Source of the DNA: Erysipelotrichaceae bacterium
Lineage (GTDB): Bacteria > Bacillota_I > Bacilli_A > Erysipelotrichales > Coprobacillaceae
Direction of reading: 5' to 3'
DNA: 64,000 bases
Assembly (NCBI GenBank): GCA_018365815.1
Contig: JAGZJH010000002.1
Coordinates: 1-64,000 of the forward strand
Shown here: positions 27,847 through 34,732 of the stretch, piece by piece
How positions within the stretch are numbered: the stretch's first letter is position 1
Layout: each line of letters starts with the position of its first letter
Position numbers and translations under genes: made by a program
Notes under the pieces: model-generated
Told to the model about the DNA's origin: nothing
What the model saw: only the letters and a program-made list of their open reading frames with translations
The model's database searches: none

Positions 27847-28245
27847 TTATTTAGTTGGGATTTCACTGTATTCATTAAAGATGATGTTTGCAAGTTTCCC
27901 ATCTAAATAATAGAAGTGAATATTAATATCTCCTTGTTCAAAATGGCAAGGAACAGCGATTGATAAATATTGTGCCACTGTTTCTTCAAAAGGTGTTTCA
28001 TGACCGTAAAATTCACCTAATGTATTAAGTGTAGGCTCTAAAATAGAAGCAGCCCGCCCACTTTCACCTAATTGTTCAAGTTGATCGGAAAATTCAAATT
28101 TTTCTAAATCTGAATAGTCTTTTTTTTCAATCATTTCAATAACTTTAAGACTTAACTCTTCCGGTGTACCAGTAATTTTTTCTTTTTGACTACAACCTGT
28201 GATGATTAAGATACAACTTAATAATGTGATTAATAATTTTTTCAT
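27847..28245 (-). CDS. Small lipoprotein, unknown function
   Basis: Protein of 132 residues with a lipoprotein signal (MKKLLITLLSCILIITGC, lipobox ITGC, lipidated Cys18). The mature part resembles a small NTF2/cystatin-like fold (acidic helix, then strands such as CHFEQGDINIHFYYLDGKLANI), a common layout for extracytoplasmic lipoproteins. AGGAGG precedes the ATG. It lies just upstream of the four ABC genes on the same strand, 83 bases apart; a linked function is possible but unproven. Confidence 0.75.
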   Translation of the reverse strand: MKKLLITLLSCILIITGCSQKEKITGTPEELSLKVIEMIEKKDYSDLEKFEFSDQLEQLGESGRAASILEPTLNTLGEFYGHETPFEETVAQYLSIAVPCHFEQGDINIHFYYLDGKLANIIFNEYSEIPTK

Positions 28246-28278
28246 CTTATTATCCTCCTAAAAAAATTATTTTAATTA

Positions 28279-28335
28279 TTTCTATCTATAAATATTATAA
28301 CACTATAAAGTTATAATGCAATCCATAGATAGAAA
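28279..28335 (-). promoter_or_regulatory. Hairpin-embedded promoter of the lipoprotein gene
   Basis: Outer arms TTTCTATCTAT (28279-28289) and ATAGATAGAAA (28325-28335) and inner arms ATTATAAC (28294-28301) and GTTATAAT (28310-28317) form nested inverted repeats. On the minus strand TTGCAT and TATAAT with 16 bases between fall inside it. Confidence 0.5.
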
Positions 28336-28427
28336 ATATTTGAATTTAAGAGATTTCTGTTTCTCTTTTCACTTTTTTTATACACTATATAGTCACTATA
28401 CACGCAAGGGTTTTAGATGAAAAAAAT

Positions 28428-28451
28428 AAAAAAAGTGCTAAATAGCACTTT
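28428..28451 (-). terminator. Terminator of the rubrerythrin gene
   Basis: On the minus strand AAAGTGCTA-TT-TAGCACTTT followed by T7. Confidence 0.88.
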
Positions 28452-28456
28452 GTCGA

Positions 28457-28996
28457 TTAATAATTTTCAGCTTTCACTTCAAAATGAGCTTGTGGGTGAT
28501 CACATACCGGACAAACTTGAGGTGCTTTTTCACCTACATGAATGTGTCCGCAGTTTGCACATTTCCAAATGACTACATTAGGTTTTTCAAATACAACCCC
28601 TTCTTCGATATTTTTTAATAATTTTAAATATCTTTCTTCGTGTTCTTTTTCAATTTTTCCTACTTCTTCAAATAAGAATGCAATATGATCAAAACCTTCT
28701 TCTCTTGCTTCTTTAGCGAAAGTAGCATACATATCAGTCCATTCATAATTTTCACCGGCTGCAGCATCTTTTAAATTATCCATAGTAGATCCAATACCGT
28801 CATGTAATAATTTGAACCAAATTTTAGCATGTTCTTGTTCATTTTTTGCTGTTTCTTCAAAAATATTTGAGATTTGTACATATCCATCTTTTTTTGCTTT
28901 ACTTGCATAATAAGTGTACTTATTTCTTGCTTGAGATTCACCTGCAAAAGCAGTTTGTAAATTTTGTTCAGTTTTAGTTCCTTTTAAGTTGTTCAT
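28457..28996 (-). CDS. rbr: Rubrerythrin
   Basis: Cytoplasmic non-heme iron peroxidase that removes hydrogen peroxide in anaerobes. The ferritin-like diiron domain (about 1-140) has ExxH-type ligands (AFAGESQARNKYTYYA; TAKNEQEHAKIW; FEEVGKIEKEHEERY), and the C-terminal rubredoxin domain has two Cys pairs (WKCANCGHIHVG and CPVCDHP). The length of 179 is standard. AAGGAGG precedes the ATG. A consensus-grade promoter and a Fur/PerR-type palindrome lie upstream, indicating peroxide-responsive control. Confidence 0.96.
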   Translation of the reverse strand: MNNLKGTKTEQNLQTAFAGESQARNKYTYYASKAKKDGYVQISNIFEETAKNEQEHAKIWFKLLHDGIGSTMDNLKDAAAGENYEWTDMYATFAKEAREEGFDHIAFLFEEVGKIEKEHEERYLKLLKNIEEGVVFEKPNVVIWKCANCGHIHVGEKAPQVCPVCDHPQAHFEVKAENY

Positions 28997-29023
28997 GAAA
29001 TATCCTCCTTGTTCTGCAATTTC

Positions 29024-29076
29024 ATTATAACGCTATCAAATGATAAAGTCAATTTAAATAGTAATGATTACTATTT
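29024..29076 (-). promoter_or_regulatory. Rubrerythrin promoter with a Fur/PerR-type palindrome
   Basis: On the minus strand TTGACT (29052-29047), 17 bases, TATAAT (29029-29024). Directly upstream, AAATAGTAAT-G-ATTACTATTT (29056-29076) is a perfect 10-1-10 palindrome whose TAAT-N-ATTA core matches Fur-family (PerR/Fur) boxes. Confidence 0.7.
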
Positions 29077-29173
29077 ATTTGAAAATGCTTGATTTTATCA
29101 TGTTTTTATTCATAATAAAGATTGTAAAATAACACATGTTATTTATTAAAGGAGAAAATGAAGTGACAAAAAA

Positions 29174-29689
29174 ATGATTGTCGAAACTGCGTTGAAAAGT
29201 GTTGAAGAAAAGGGAATTGAACACTTAAATGCTCGAATACTGGCGAAGTATTTACATTGTTCAACACAACCTATTTTTAGAGTGTATGATAAAATGGAGG
29301 ATTTAAAATATGATTTAAAATTAAAAATGGATGAAATTTATACTGAGTTTATTTCTTGTTATATTGGTGAAATGAATACTATTGAAACAATGTCGATAGC
29401 TTATATTAAATTTGCGCAATTTAAAGCTCGTTTATTTGAGGCTTTATTTATTACAATGAAAAATTGTCGCAGTATGAATGAAGTGTTAAATTCAAGTTGG
29501 AATATTGAAACCATTAAACAAATTGCCAATCATTATCATCTTAATGATTTACAAGCACAAAATTTATATTTGAATATTCGTTTTTACAGTATGGGAATTG
29601 CGTTTTTGATATATAGTGAGAATTTAAAGATTACTGATGAAGAAATAGAAAGTTTAATTAAACAAGCCACTTTGCAGTTTTTAAAGTAG
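29174..29689 (+). CDS. TetR-family transcriptional regulator (start uncertain)
   Basis: Regulator of about 171 residues with an N-terminal TetR helix-turn-helix (LNARILAKYLHCSTQPIFRVYDKMEDLK, about 20-47) and a helical ligand-binding part without recognisable motifs. The ATG at 29174 has no ribosome site at proper distance; AAAGGAG (29148-29154) serves an ATG at 29158 or GTG at 29163, which run into stops unless one or two A are added in the A tracts. So the true N-terminus may be a few residues longer and the 5' end frameshifted. It precedes a P-loop kinase gene and, further on, a MATE pump, a possible regulatory target. Confidence 0.7.
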   Translation: MIVETALKSVEEKGIEHLNARILAKYLHCSTQPIFRVYDKMEDLKYDLKLKMDEIYTEFISCYIGEMNTIETMSIAYIKFAQFKARLFEALFITMKNCRSMNEVLNSSWNIETIKQIANHYHLNDLQAQNLYLNIRFYSMGIAFLIYSENLKITDEEIESLIKQATLQFLK

Positions 29690-29737
29690 GACAAAAGATT
29701 GTGTTATATAAATTTAATGATTATAAGGAGTGAGATG

Positions 29738-30235
29738 ATGAAAACGTTATATTTAATAGGAGGGACGATGGGAGTAGGGAAAACTACTGTCTGTCAAGCG
29801 TTAAAAAAACAACTTTCTCAAAGTGTTTTTCTTGATGGAGATTGGTGTTGGGATATGTCACCGTTTCAAGTCAATGAAGAAACTAAAAAAATGGTGATTG
29901 ATAATATTTGTAGTTTGTTGAATAATTTTATACAATGTTCATGTTTAGAAAATATTATTTTTTGTTGGGTGATGCATGAACAAAGTATTATTGATGATAT
30001 TTTATCACGCTTAAATACATCAAATTGTAAAGTGAAGTGTTATTCTTTAACGGTCAGTCAAGAGATGTTAAAGAAGCGTTTACAAAATGATATTGAAAAT
30101 AAGATAAGAAAAGAAGATATAATTGAAAGAAGTATTGCTCGACTTGAAATGTATCAGCAGTTAGATACGATTAAAATAGATACTTCTTTAATGAGCGTTG
30201 ATGAAATTGTGGAAATGATTGAAAATGAAATTTGA
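29738..30235 (+). CDS. P-loop nucleotide/small-molecule kinase-like protein
   Basis: Protein of 165 residues beginning with a strand and Walker A (YLIGGTMGVGKTTVCQ, about 5-20), a DGDW segment (acid and Trp as in chloramphenicol- and adenylylsulfate-kinase-like folds) and a lid-like region with Arg and Lys (LKKRLQNDIENK). I place it in the AAA_33/nucleoside-kinase-like group; the substrate is unknown. The ATG at 29738 is preferred, seven bases after AAGGAG. It is one of only two apparently intact genes here ending in TGA. Probably cotranscribed with the TetR gene (48 bases apart). Confidence 0.7.
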   Translation: MKTLYLIGGTMGVGKTTVCQALKKQLSQSVFLDGDWCWDMSPFQVNEETKKMVIDNICSLLNNFIQCSCLENIIFCWVMHEQSIIDDILSRLNTSNCKVKCYSLTVSQEMLKKRLQNDIENKIRKEDIIERSIARLEMYQQLDTIKIDTSLMSVDEIVEMIENEI

Positions 30236-30244
30236 TGGAATACA

Positions 30245-30345
30245 TTGACAAATTTATATTTTATGGTATTATTTTAAAGGTTAATTTTAACCCCCCCAGT
30301 TTTATTCATTTTTTGGTTTAGAAAATGTATAAAGTGGGGGTTTTT
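30245..30345 (+). promoter_or_regulatory. Promoter and hairpin leader before the MATE gene (possible attenuator)
   Basis: TTGACA (30245-30250), 16 bases, TATTAT (30267-30272). The leader then contains C7 (30291-30297) that can pair with G5 (30336-30340), followed by T5, a terminator-like stem closing a loop of about 38 bases, and the AGGAGG site lies 13 bases further. A terminator between promoter and gene suggests attenuation or a small-ligand riboswitch. I recognise no known class. Confidence 0.5.
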
Positions 30346-30365
30346 CTATGGTTAGGAGGTCATAT

Positions 30366-31709
30366 ATGAATCAAAATAAAATGGCAGTGAAGCCTATTTT
30401 ACCTTTACTTATTACAATGGGATTACCGGCAATGTTATCAATGTTTATTCAATCAATGTATAATATTATTGATAGTATGTTCGTCGCTCAAATATCCGAA
30501 GATGCTTTAACAGCAGTTTCATTAGCATTTCCTATTCAAAATGTTATTTTAGCAGTGGCTGTTGGAACGGGTGTTGGGGTGAATTCAATGATCGCTAGAA
30601 AACTAGGAGAGGGAAATAAAGAAGAAGCAAACAAAGTTGTCAGTCATGGTGTATTGTTAGCCATTTTATCTGCTTTAGTATTTGTTGTGTTTGCTTTTGT
30701 AGGGGCAAAACCATTTTTTAAAGCATATACTTCTTCACCGGTGATTTTTGAATATGGTGTTTCGTACACAATGATTATATGTTTTTTTAGTTTTGGGACA
30801 ATCATTCATATTTGTATTGAAAAAGTATTACAAGCCACAGGAAATATGGTATTACCGATGATATTTCAAATTGTCGGGTGTGTAATGAATATCATTTTAG
30901 ATCCTATTTTTATTTTTGGATTAGGTCCTATTCCTTCAATGGGAATTCAAGGTGCAGCCACTGCAACTATTTTAGGACAAATCACTTCAATGTTATTAGC
31001 AGTGGGCTTAATGGTATTTAAAACACATGATGTGGAATTGTCTTTTAAACATTTTAAATTTGATTTAAGGATTGTTAAAAATATATACACTGTGGGAGTT
31101 CCCTCTATTTTAGTGACCTCAGTAGGTTCGGTTTTAGTAATGGCATTAAATGCAATTTTATTACCACTTGATGCTTTAGCAGTTCCATTATTAGGAATAT
31201 ATTTAAAGTTACAATCATTTGTAACTATGCCAGTGAGTGGTTTAACACAAGGGGCAATGCCGATTTTTGGATTTAATTATGGGGCTAAAAATAAAAAACG
31301 TTTTAAAGAAACTTTAAAATATAGTTTAATTATTGCTTCTTTAATATTATTCATTGGGACAGTGATTTTCCAACTATTCCCTAAACAATTATTGTTGTTA
31401 TTTAATGCAAGTGAAAATATGTTATCACTAGGTCAAAGTGCGTTGCGTATTTTATCTTTAAGTTTTGTATTCTCTGCTGTTGGTTTAGTGTATGCGACAT
31501 TATTTCAAGCAATCGGTAAAGGAAATTATAGTTTAATTATTTCTTTATTACGTCAATTAATTTTAATTGTTCCTTTATCATTTATCTTTTCTAAAATATG
31601 GGGATTAGATGCAGTTTGGTTGACATTTATTTTTGCTGAAGTTGTCAGTGCAATTATTAGTGTTATTTTATATCGACAAGTTGATAAAAAGGAAATTCAG
31701 TTGATGTAG
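30366..31709 (+). CDS. MATE-family multidrug efflux transporter
   Basis: Cation-coupled drug exporter of 447 residues with twelve helices in two homologous halves. Typical segments are LLITMGLPAMLSMFIQSMYNIIDSMF at the start (given as LLITMGLPAMLSMF plus YNIIDSMF), VGTGVGVNSMIARKLGEG in the first half and PVSGLTQGAMPIFGFNYGAK in the second. The ATG at 30366 is chosen since AGGAGG (30354-30359) lies six bases before it; an upstream ATG at 30348 would include that site. The leader may be attenuated. The substrate is unknown. Confidence 0.9.
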   Translation: MNQNKMAVKPILPLLITMGLPAMLSMFIQSMYNIIDSMFVAQISEDALTAVSLAFPIQNVILAVAVGTGVGVNSMIARKLGEGNKEEANKVVSHGVLLAILSALVFVVFAFVGAKPFFKAYTSSPVIFEYGVSYTMIICFFSFGTIIHICIEKVLQATGNMVLPMIFQIVGCVMNIILDPIFIFGLGPIPSMGIQGAATATILGQITSMLLAVGLMVFKTHDVELSFKHFKFDLRIVKNIYTVGVPSILVTSVGSVLVMALNAILLPLDALAVPLLGIYLKLQSFVTMPVSGLTQGAMPIFGFNYGAKNKKRFKETLKYSLIIASLILFIGTVIFQLFPKQLLLLFNASENMLSLGQSALRILSLSFVFSAVGLVYATLFQAIGKGNYSLIISLLRQLILIVPLSFIFSKIWGLDAVWLTFIFAEVVSAIISVILYRQVDKKEIQLM

Positions 31710-31734
31710 TGTGGAGGTGATCCACACTTTTTTT
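31709..31734 (+). terminator. Terminator of the MATE gene
   Basis: GTGTGGA, loop GGTGA, TCCACAC, T7; the stem starts directly after the stop codon. Confidence 0.88.
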
Positions 31735-31889
31735 ATTGAAAAAGTATAGAATGTTCGTTACGTTTAATAAATTTGTAATCATTTTAAAATCAGTGTGAGT
31801 TTTGAAATTATGATGTAAAATGATGGTTCTTTAAACAATGAAAAAGATAATATCTCAATGTTATACTAATGATAGATAAATGAAGTGAG

Positions 31890-32197
31890 ATGATGAAAAA
31901 GAAAATACCTATAGGATTAAAAGATTATGAAAAATTAAAGCGTGATGATTATTATGTAGTGGATAAGTCACTATTGATTAAAGAATATTTAGATCGGGGA
32001 AGTGAAGTCACGTTAATCACTCGACCAAGAAGATTTGGAAAGACAATTAATTTATCGATGATGGCATCGTTTTTTGATATTACAAAAAATTCTAAAGAGT
32101 TGTTTAAGGATACTCAAATTATGAAAACGGAATATGTAAATGTTATTAATCAATATCCTACTATTTTGATATCTTTTTCTAATGCTAAGGGAGATAG
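31890..32197 (+). pseudogene. Truncated AAA-ATPase (PF09820-like) gene fragment
   Basis: The first about 102 residues match the N-terminus of the predicted AAA-ATPase/DUF1703 family: PIGLKDYEKLKRDDYYVVDK, then Walker A-like LITRPRRFGKTINLSM and an ISFSNAKGD strand. Full family members are about 520-570 residues. At about 32198 the sequence changes to the antisense of a Fic gene, and the frame ends at a TGA at 32238-32240. So this is a deletion remnant, not a working ATPase. Confidence 0.7.
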
Positions 32198-32391
32198 AGT
32201 TAATATCGTCAAAGTCATAAAGATCTCAAAAAGAAATTGATGAATTACAGATAATCCTTTGAAAGTACCGATTTCAAAAGTATCTAAAATATTCTTTTCA
32301 AACAATTCTAGTGCTTTTATTTTATGAGTTTTTCTTCTATACGCTCTAATTCTACTAAATGAGTCATGTTTATTTTGTTTTCTAATACCAT
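32198..32391 (-). pseudogene. Remnant of a Fic-family gene N-terminus
   Basis: On the minus strand an ATG at 32391 (AAAAGGGTG upstream) starts LENKINMTHLVELERIEEKL; after a frame change comes KALELFEKNILDTFEIGTFKG and SVIHQFLFE, then, after one missing base, DLYDFDDIN. This order is the N-terminal part of Fic/DOC adenylyltransferase-type proteins. The HxFx(D/E)GNGR catalytic motif and everything after it are lost at the junction with the AAA-ATPase fragment. Two single-base shifts and the truncation show decay. Confidence 0.6.
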
Positions 32392-32425
32392 GTTATCACC
32401 CTTTTACTTTTTATAAGAAGTATGG

Positions 32426-33199
32426 TTAAATAAAACCAAAGTGTTTACAAGCATAATAAATACCGTCATCATCAACGTTTTTTGTTACAAATGTGGCTAA
32501 TTGTTTAAGTTCATCACGACCGTTACCCATTGCAATGCTTGTCCATTCATCTTTAAACATTTTTAAATCGTTTAGTTCATCACCAAAAACAACAACATCT
32601 TTATAAGGTGCTTTGAAATAATCCATAATCATTTTAATTCCTACGGATTTATCATCAGGTTCAACAAAGATATATTCTTTATGAAAACGAACATGAGGGA
32701 CATCTTTTAAAGAAAGAATTTTATCCTCATCTTCTTTAAAACAAGCCACATAGACTTTATAAATTTCATCATAATCACTAGGGTTTAATTGATCCACAAC
32801 AACTGTTTCCATATAAGTATCATGTGTAAATTCATAAAATCTTTCATCAGGACTTAAACGTTTTTGTGAATTGTCCGGTGAAAAAGCCCAAGGAATGTTT
32901 TTTTCATTACATTCTTCAATTAACGCTAAACATTTTTCTTTATCTAATGGTTTAATTTCAATAAGTTGTTCGTTAATAGTAATCCCATTTCCACCATCAC
33001 TCACCATATTTTTAAATCCTAATTCTTTCATATAATCATAAGCCATTGCATAACTACGACCGGTTGCGATTGCAATAAAATGACCATTTTCTTCTAGCTT
33101 TTTTAATGCTAATTTTGTGGAATCCGGGATATATTGATTTCCGGGCATTCCTACTGCTAACGTTCCATCTATATCAAAAAAGAAATATTTTTTATCCAT
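32426..33199 (-). CDS. Cof-type HAD hydrolase
   Basis: Cytoplasmic phosphatase of 257 residues. Motif I FFDIDGTLAVG (about 7-17), motif II IAIATGRS, motif III Lys (KSVGIKMI) and motif IV VVFGDELNDLKMF. C2 cap at about 80-185. GGAGG precedes the ATG. Distinct from the Cof protein at 18.5-19.3 kb in the cap. It stands alone on the minus strand beside the AAA/Fic remnants. The substrate is not deducible. Confidence 0.88.
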   Translation of the reverse strand: MDKKYFFFDIDGTLAVGMPGNQYIPDSTKLALKKLEENGHFIAIATGRSYAMAYDYMKELGFKNMVSDGGNGITINEQLIEIKPLDKEKCLALIEECNEKNIPWAFSPDNSQKRLSPDERFYEFTHDTYMETVVVDQLNPSDYDEIYKVYVACFKEDEDKILSLKDVPHVRFHKEYIFVEPDDKSVGIKMIMDYFKAPYKDVVVFGDELNDLKMFKDEWTSIAMGNGRDELKQLATFVTKNVDDDGIYYACKHFGFI

Positions 33200-33275
33200 A
33201 ATCTTACCTCCATGTATTGTATTTTAACATTTTTCATATTCGCATTAATGATTTTTCAATTATAGAAATTAGGTA

Positions 33276-33305
33276 TTGTCAATAAAATTAGAAATATGAT
33301 ATATT
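33276..33305 (+). promoter_or_regulatory. Promoter of the peptide/regulator pair
   Basis: TTGTCA (33276-33281), 18-base spacer, TATATT (33300-33305). This is 51 bases before the peptide ATG. Confidence 0.5.
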
Positions 33306-33355
33306 TTAAGTATCTAACACATATCCATTTAAATTATATTTGGAGGAAAATTGAA

Positions 33356-33484
33356 ATGAAAAGAATTTTAAAAGTTATTTTAGTGATGTTAATGGTTTGC
33401 AGCGTGTGTGGCAGTCATTATGATCATGATGATGAATGTATTGATGGGATAGAAACATATAATAGATATGATCCAGAAGGTTAA
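33356..33484 (+). CDS. Small secreted peptide precursor (candidate signalling peptide)
   Basis: A 42-residue protein starting at the ATG at 33356 with GGAGG at 33341-33345. It has a basic start and hydrophobic core (MKRILKVILVMLMVCSVCG) followed by a short acidic, polar tail (SHYDHDDECIDGIETYNRYD plus PEG). That is the layout of Phr/PapR-type precursors: export signal, then a C-terminal region that could be trimmed to a short peptide. The lipobox match is poor (V-C-S-V-C), so I do not call it a lipoprotein. The stop is five bases before the TPR regulator ATG, so the two are translationally coupled. The role in signalling is inference. Confidence 0.6.
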   Translation: MKRILKVILVMLMVCSVCGSHYDHDDECIDGIETYNRYDPEG

Positions 33485-33489
33485 TTTGT

Positions 33490-34716
33490 ATGCATCTAAA
33501 AGAATTATCCCTTTATTTTAAATTATTACGCATTTTAAATAATTTAACGATCGAAGAAGTTGCACAAAAAATATATATATCTAAAAGTCAATATCACCGT
33601 TTAGAAATGGACGAATATGAGTTTGAAGATGATTATATAAAATCATTATGCTTACTTTATAATATTAAAGAATTACAACCATTTGATGAGACTATTATAC
33701 AAAACATTGACAAAACAATTTCTTATTTCTTTGATAATATGAGTAAATATCAAGAGGTAGTAATCCCAAAAGGATTAGAAGATATTACACAACTCGAACA
33801 TATTAATTTACCTTATCGTATTTATCATCGTTACATTCAAAAATTTGTGTTGTATGAACGAGATGATGAATTTTTTGAACTATCAAAAATACTTTTTAAA
33901 CTTATTGATGGGTTTCCATTAGACTATCAATCTCTATTTTATGCACTTTATGGTTTTGCTTTAAAACAACAAAATAATATTTTAGAAGCAGAACAATATC
34001 TAAAAAAAGCATCTAATATAGGTCATAGTAGTGATTTAGTAAAAGGTTTATTTAGTAATTATTTATTGGCGGTTTATGGCAACCAAGAAAAATTTGATGA
34101 AGCAATGCAAATGTATGAAGAAGCCAAAATGATTTTTACTAAACATCAATGCAAACATCGATTAGTGAATATTAATATGCTTTTAGCGAATTTATATTCA
34201 AAAATGAATTTATCTTATCGCTCAATTGAGTTAGATCAAGAAACTTTAAAGATTATTTCAAAAAATAATGTTGAAAATATACATAATATTTATCATAATA
34301 TTGGCTATGAATATAGCCGATTAAATGAACATGAAAAGGCAATTTTTAATTATGAAAAAGCAATTGAAATTAAAATAGTTGTAGACACTTATTTTGATCT
34401 TGCTTGGAGTTATTATAAAGTTAATAACTTTAAAGCAGTGGAAAGATGCTTAGAAAGCGTAAAGAAAGAACAATTTAAAATTCCATATTATTATGAATTT
34501 TCAAAATGGTTATTAGAGATGATTAAATCTCCTCATACTTTGAAATGTTTAAGAATTTTAAAACGTATTGAAAGAAAATATGGAGATACTATGGCAAAAG
34601 ATGACCTGATTTTTTTGTATGTTCAGTTATTTGAGTGTTATAAACAAAGAAAAGACCTTGAATTAGCGTTAGAATATGCAACTAAGTTAATTGAAGAAAA
34701 AGTAATTGTAAGATAA
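33490..34716 (+). CDS. HTH-XRE plus TPR regulator (RNPP-like)
   Basis: Cytoplasmic protein of 408 residues. The N-terminal HTH is at about 6-60 (LTIEEVAQKIYISKSQYHRLE), followed by a long helical solenoid of TPR-like repeats (for example ALYGFALKQQNNILEAEQYL, IYHNIGYEYSRLNEHEKAIF, DLAWSYYKVNNFKAVERCLE). Size and order match PlcR/NprR/Rgg-type regulators, whose TPRs bind short re-imported peptides. It directly follows a secreted small peptide gene and precedes a bacteriocin cluster, so it is the prime candidate activator or repressor of both modules. The terminator after it has been split by an insertion element. Peptide binding is inference. Confidence 0.7.
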   Translation: MHLKELSLYFKLLRILNNLTIEEVAQKIYISKSQYHRLEMDEYEFEDDYIKSLCLLYNIKELQPFDETIIQNIDKTISYFFDNMSKYQEVVIPKGLEDITQLEHINLPYRIYHRYIQKFVLYERDDEFFELSKILFKLIDGFPLDYQSLFYALYGFALKQQNNILEAEQYLKKASNIGHSSDLVKGLFSNYLLAVYGNQEKFDEAMQMYEEAKMIFTKHQCKHRLVNINMLLANLYSKMNLSYRSIELDQETLKIISKNNVENIHNIYHNIGYEYSRLNEHEKAIFNYEKAIEIKIVVDTYFDLAWSYYKVNNFKAVERCLESVKKEQFKIPYYYEFSKWLLEMIKSPHTLKCLRILKRIERKYGDTMAKDDLIFLYVQLFECYKQRKDLELALEYATKLIEEKVIVR

Positions 34717-34724
34717 AGAAAGTG

Positions 34725-34732
34725 AGAAATTG
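34725..34732 (+). repeat. Target-site duplication, left copy
   Basis: AGAAATTG directly left of the insertion element; the identical 8 bases follow its right end at 36360-36367. Together with AAAGAAAG (34715-34722) and CTTTCTTT after the right copy they restore one terminator loop and stem. Confidence 0.85.

Noticed and set aside
33356..33484. Lipoprotein reading of the small peptide
   Set aside because: The residues before Cys15 and Cys18 (L-M-V and C-S-V) lack the small residue required at position -1 of a lipobox.
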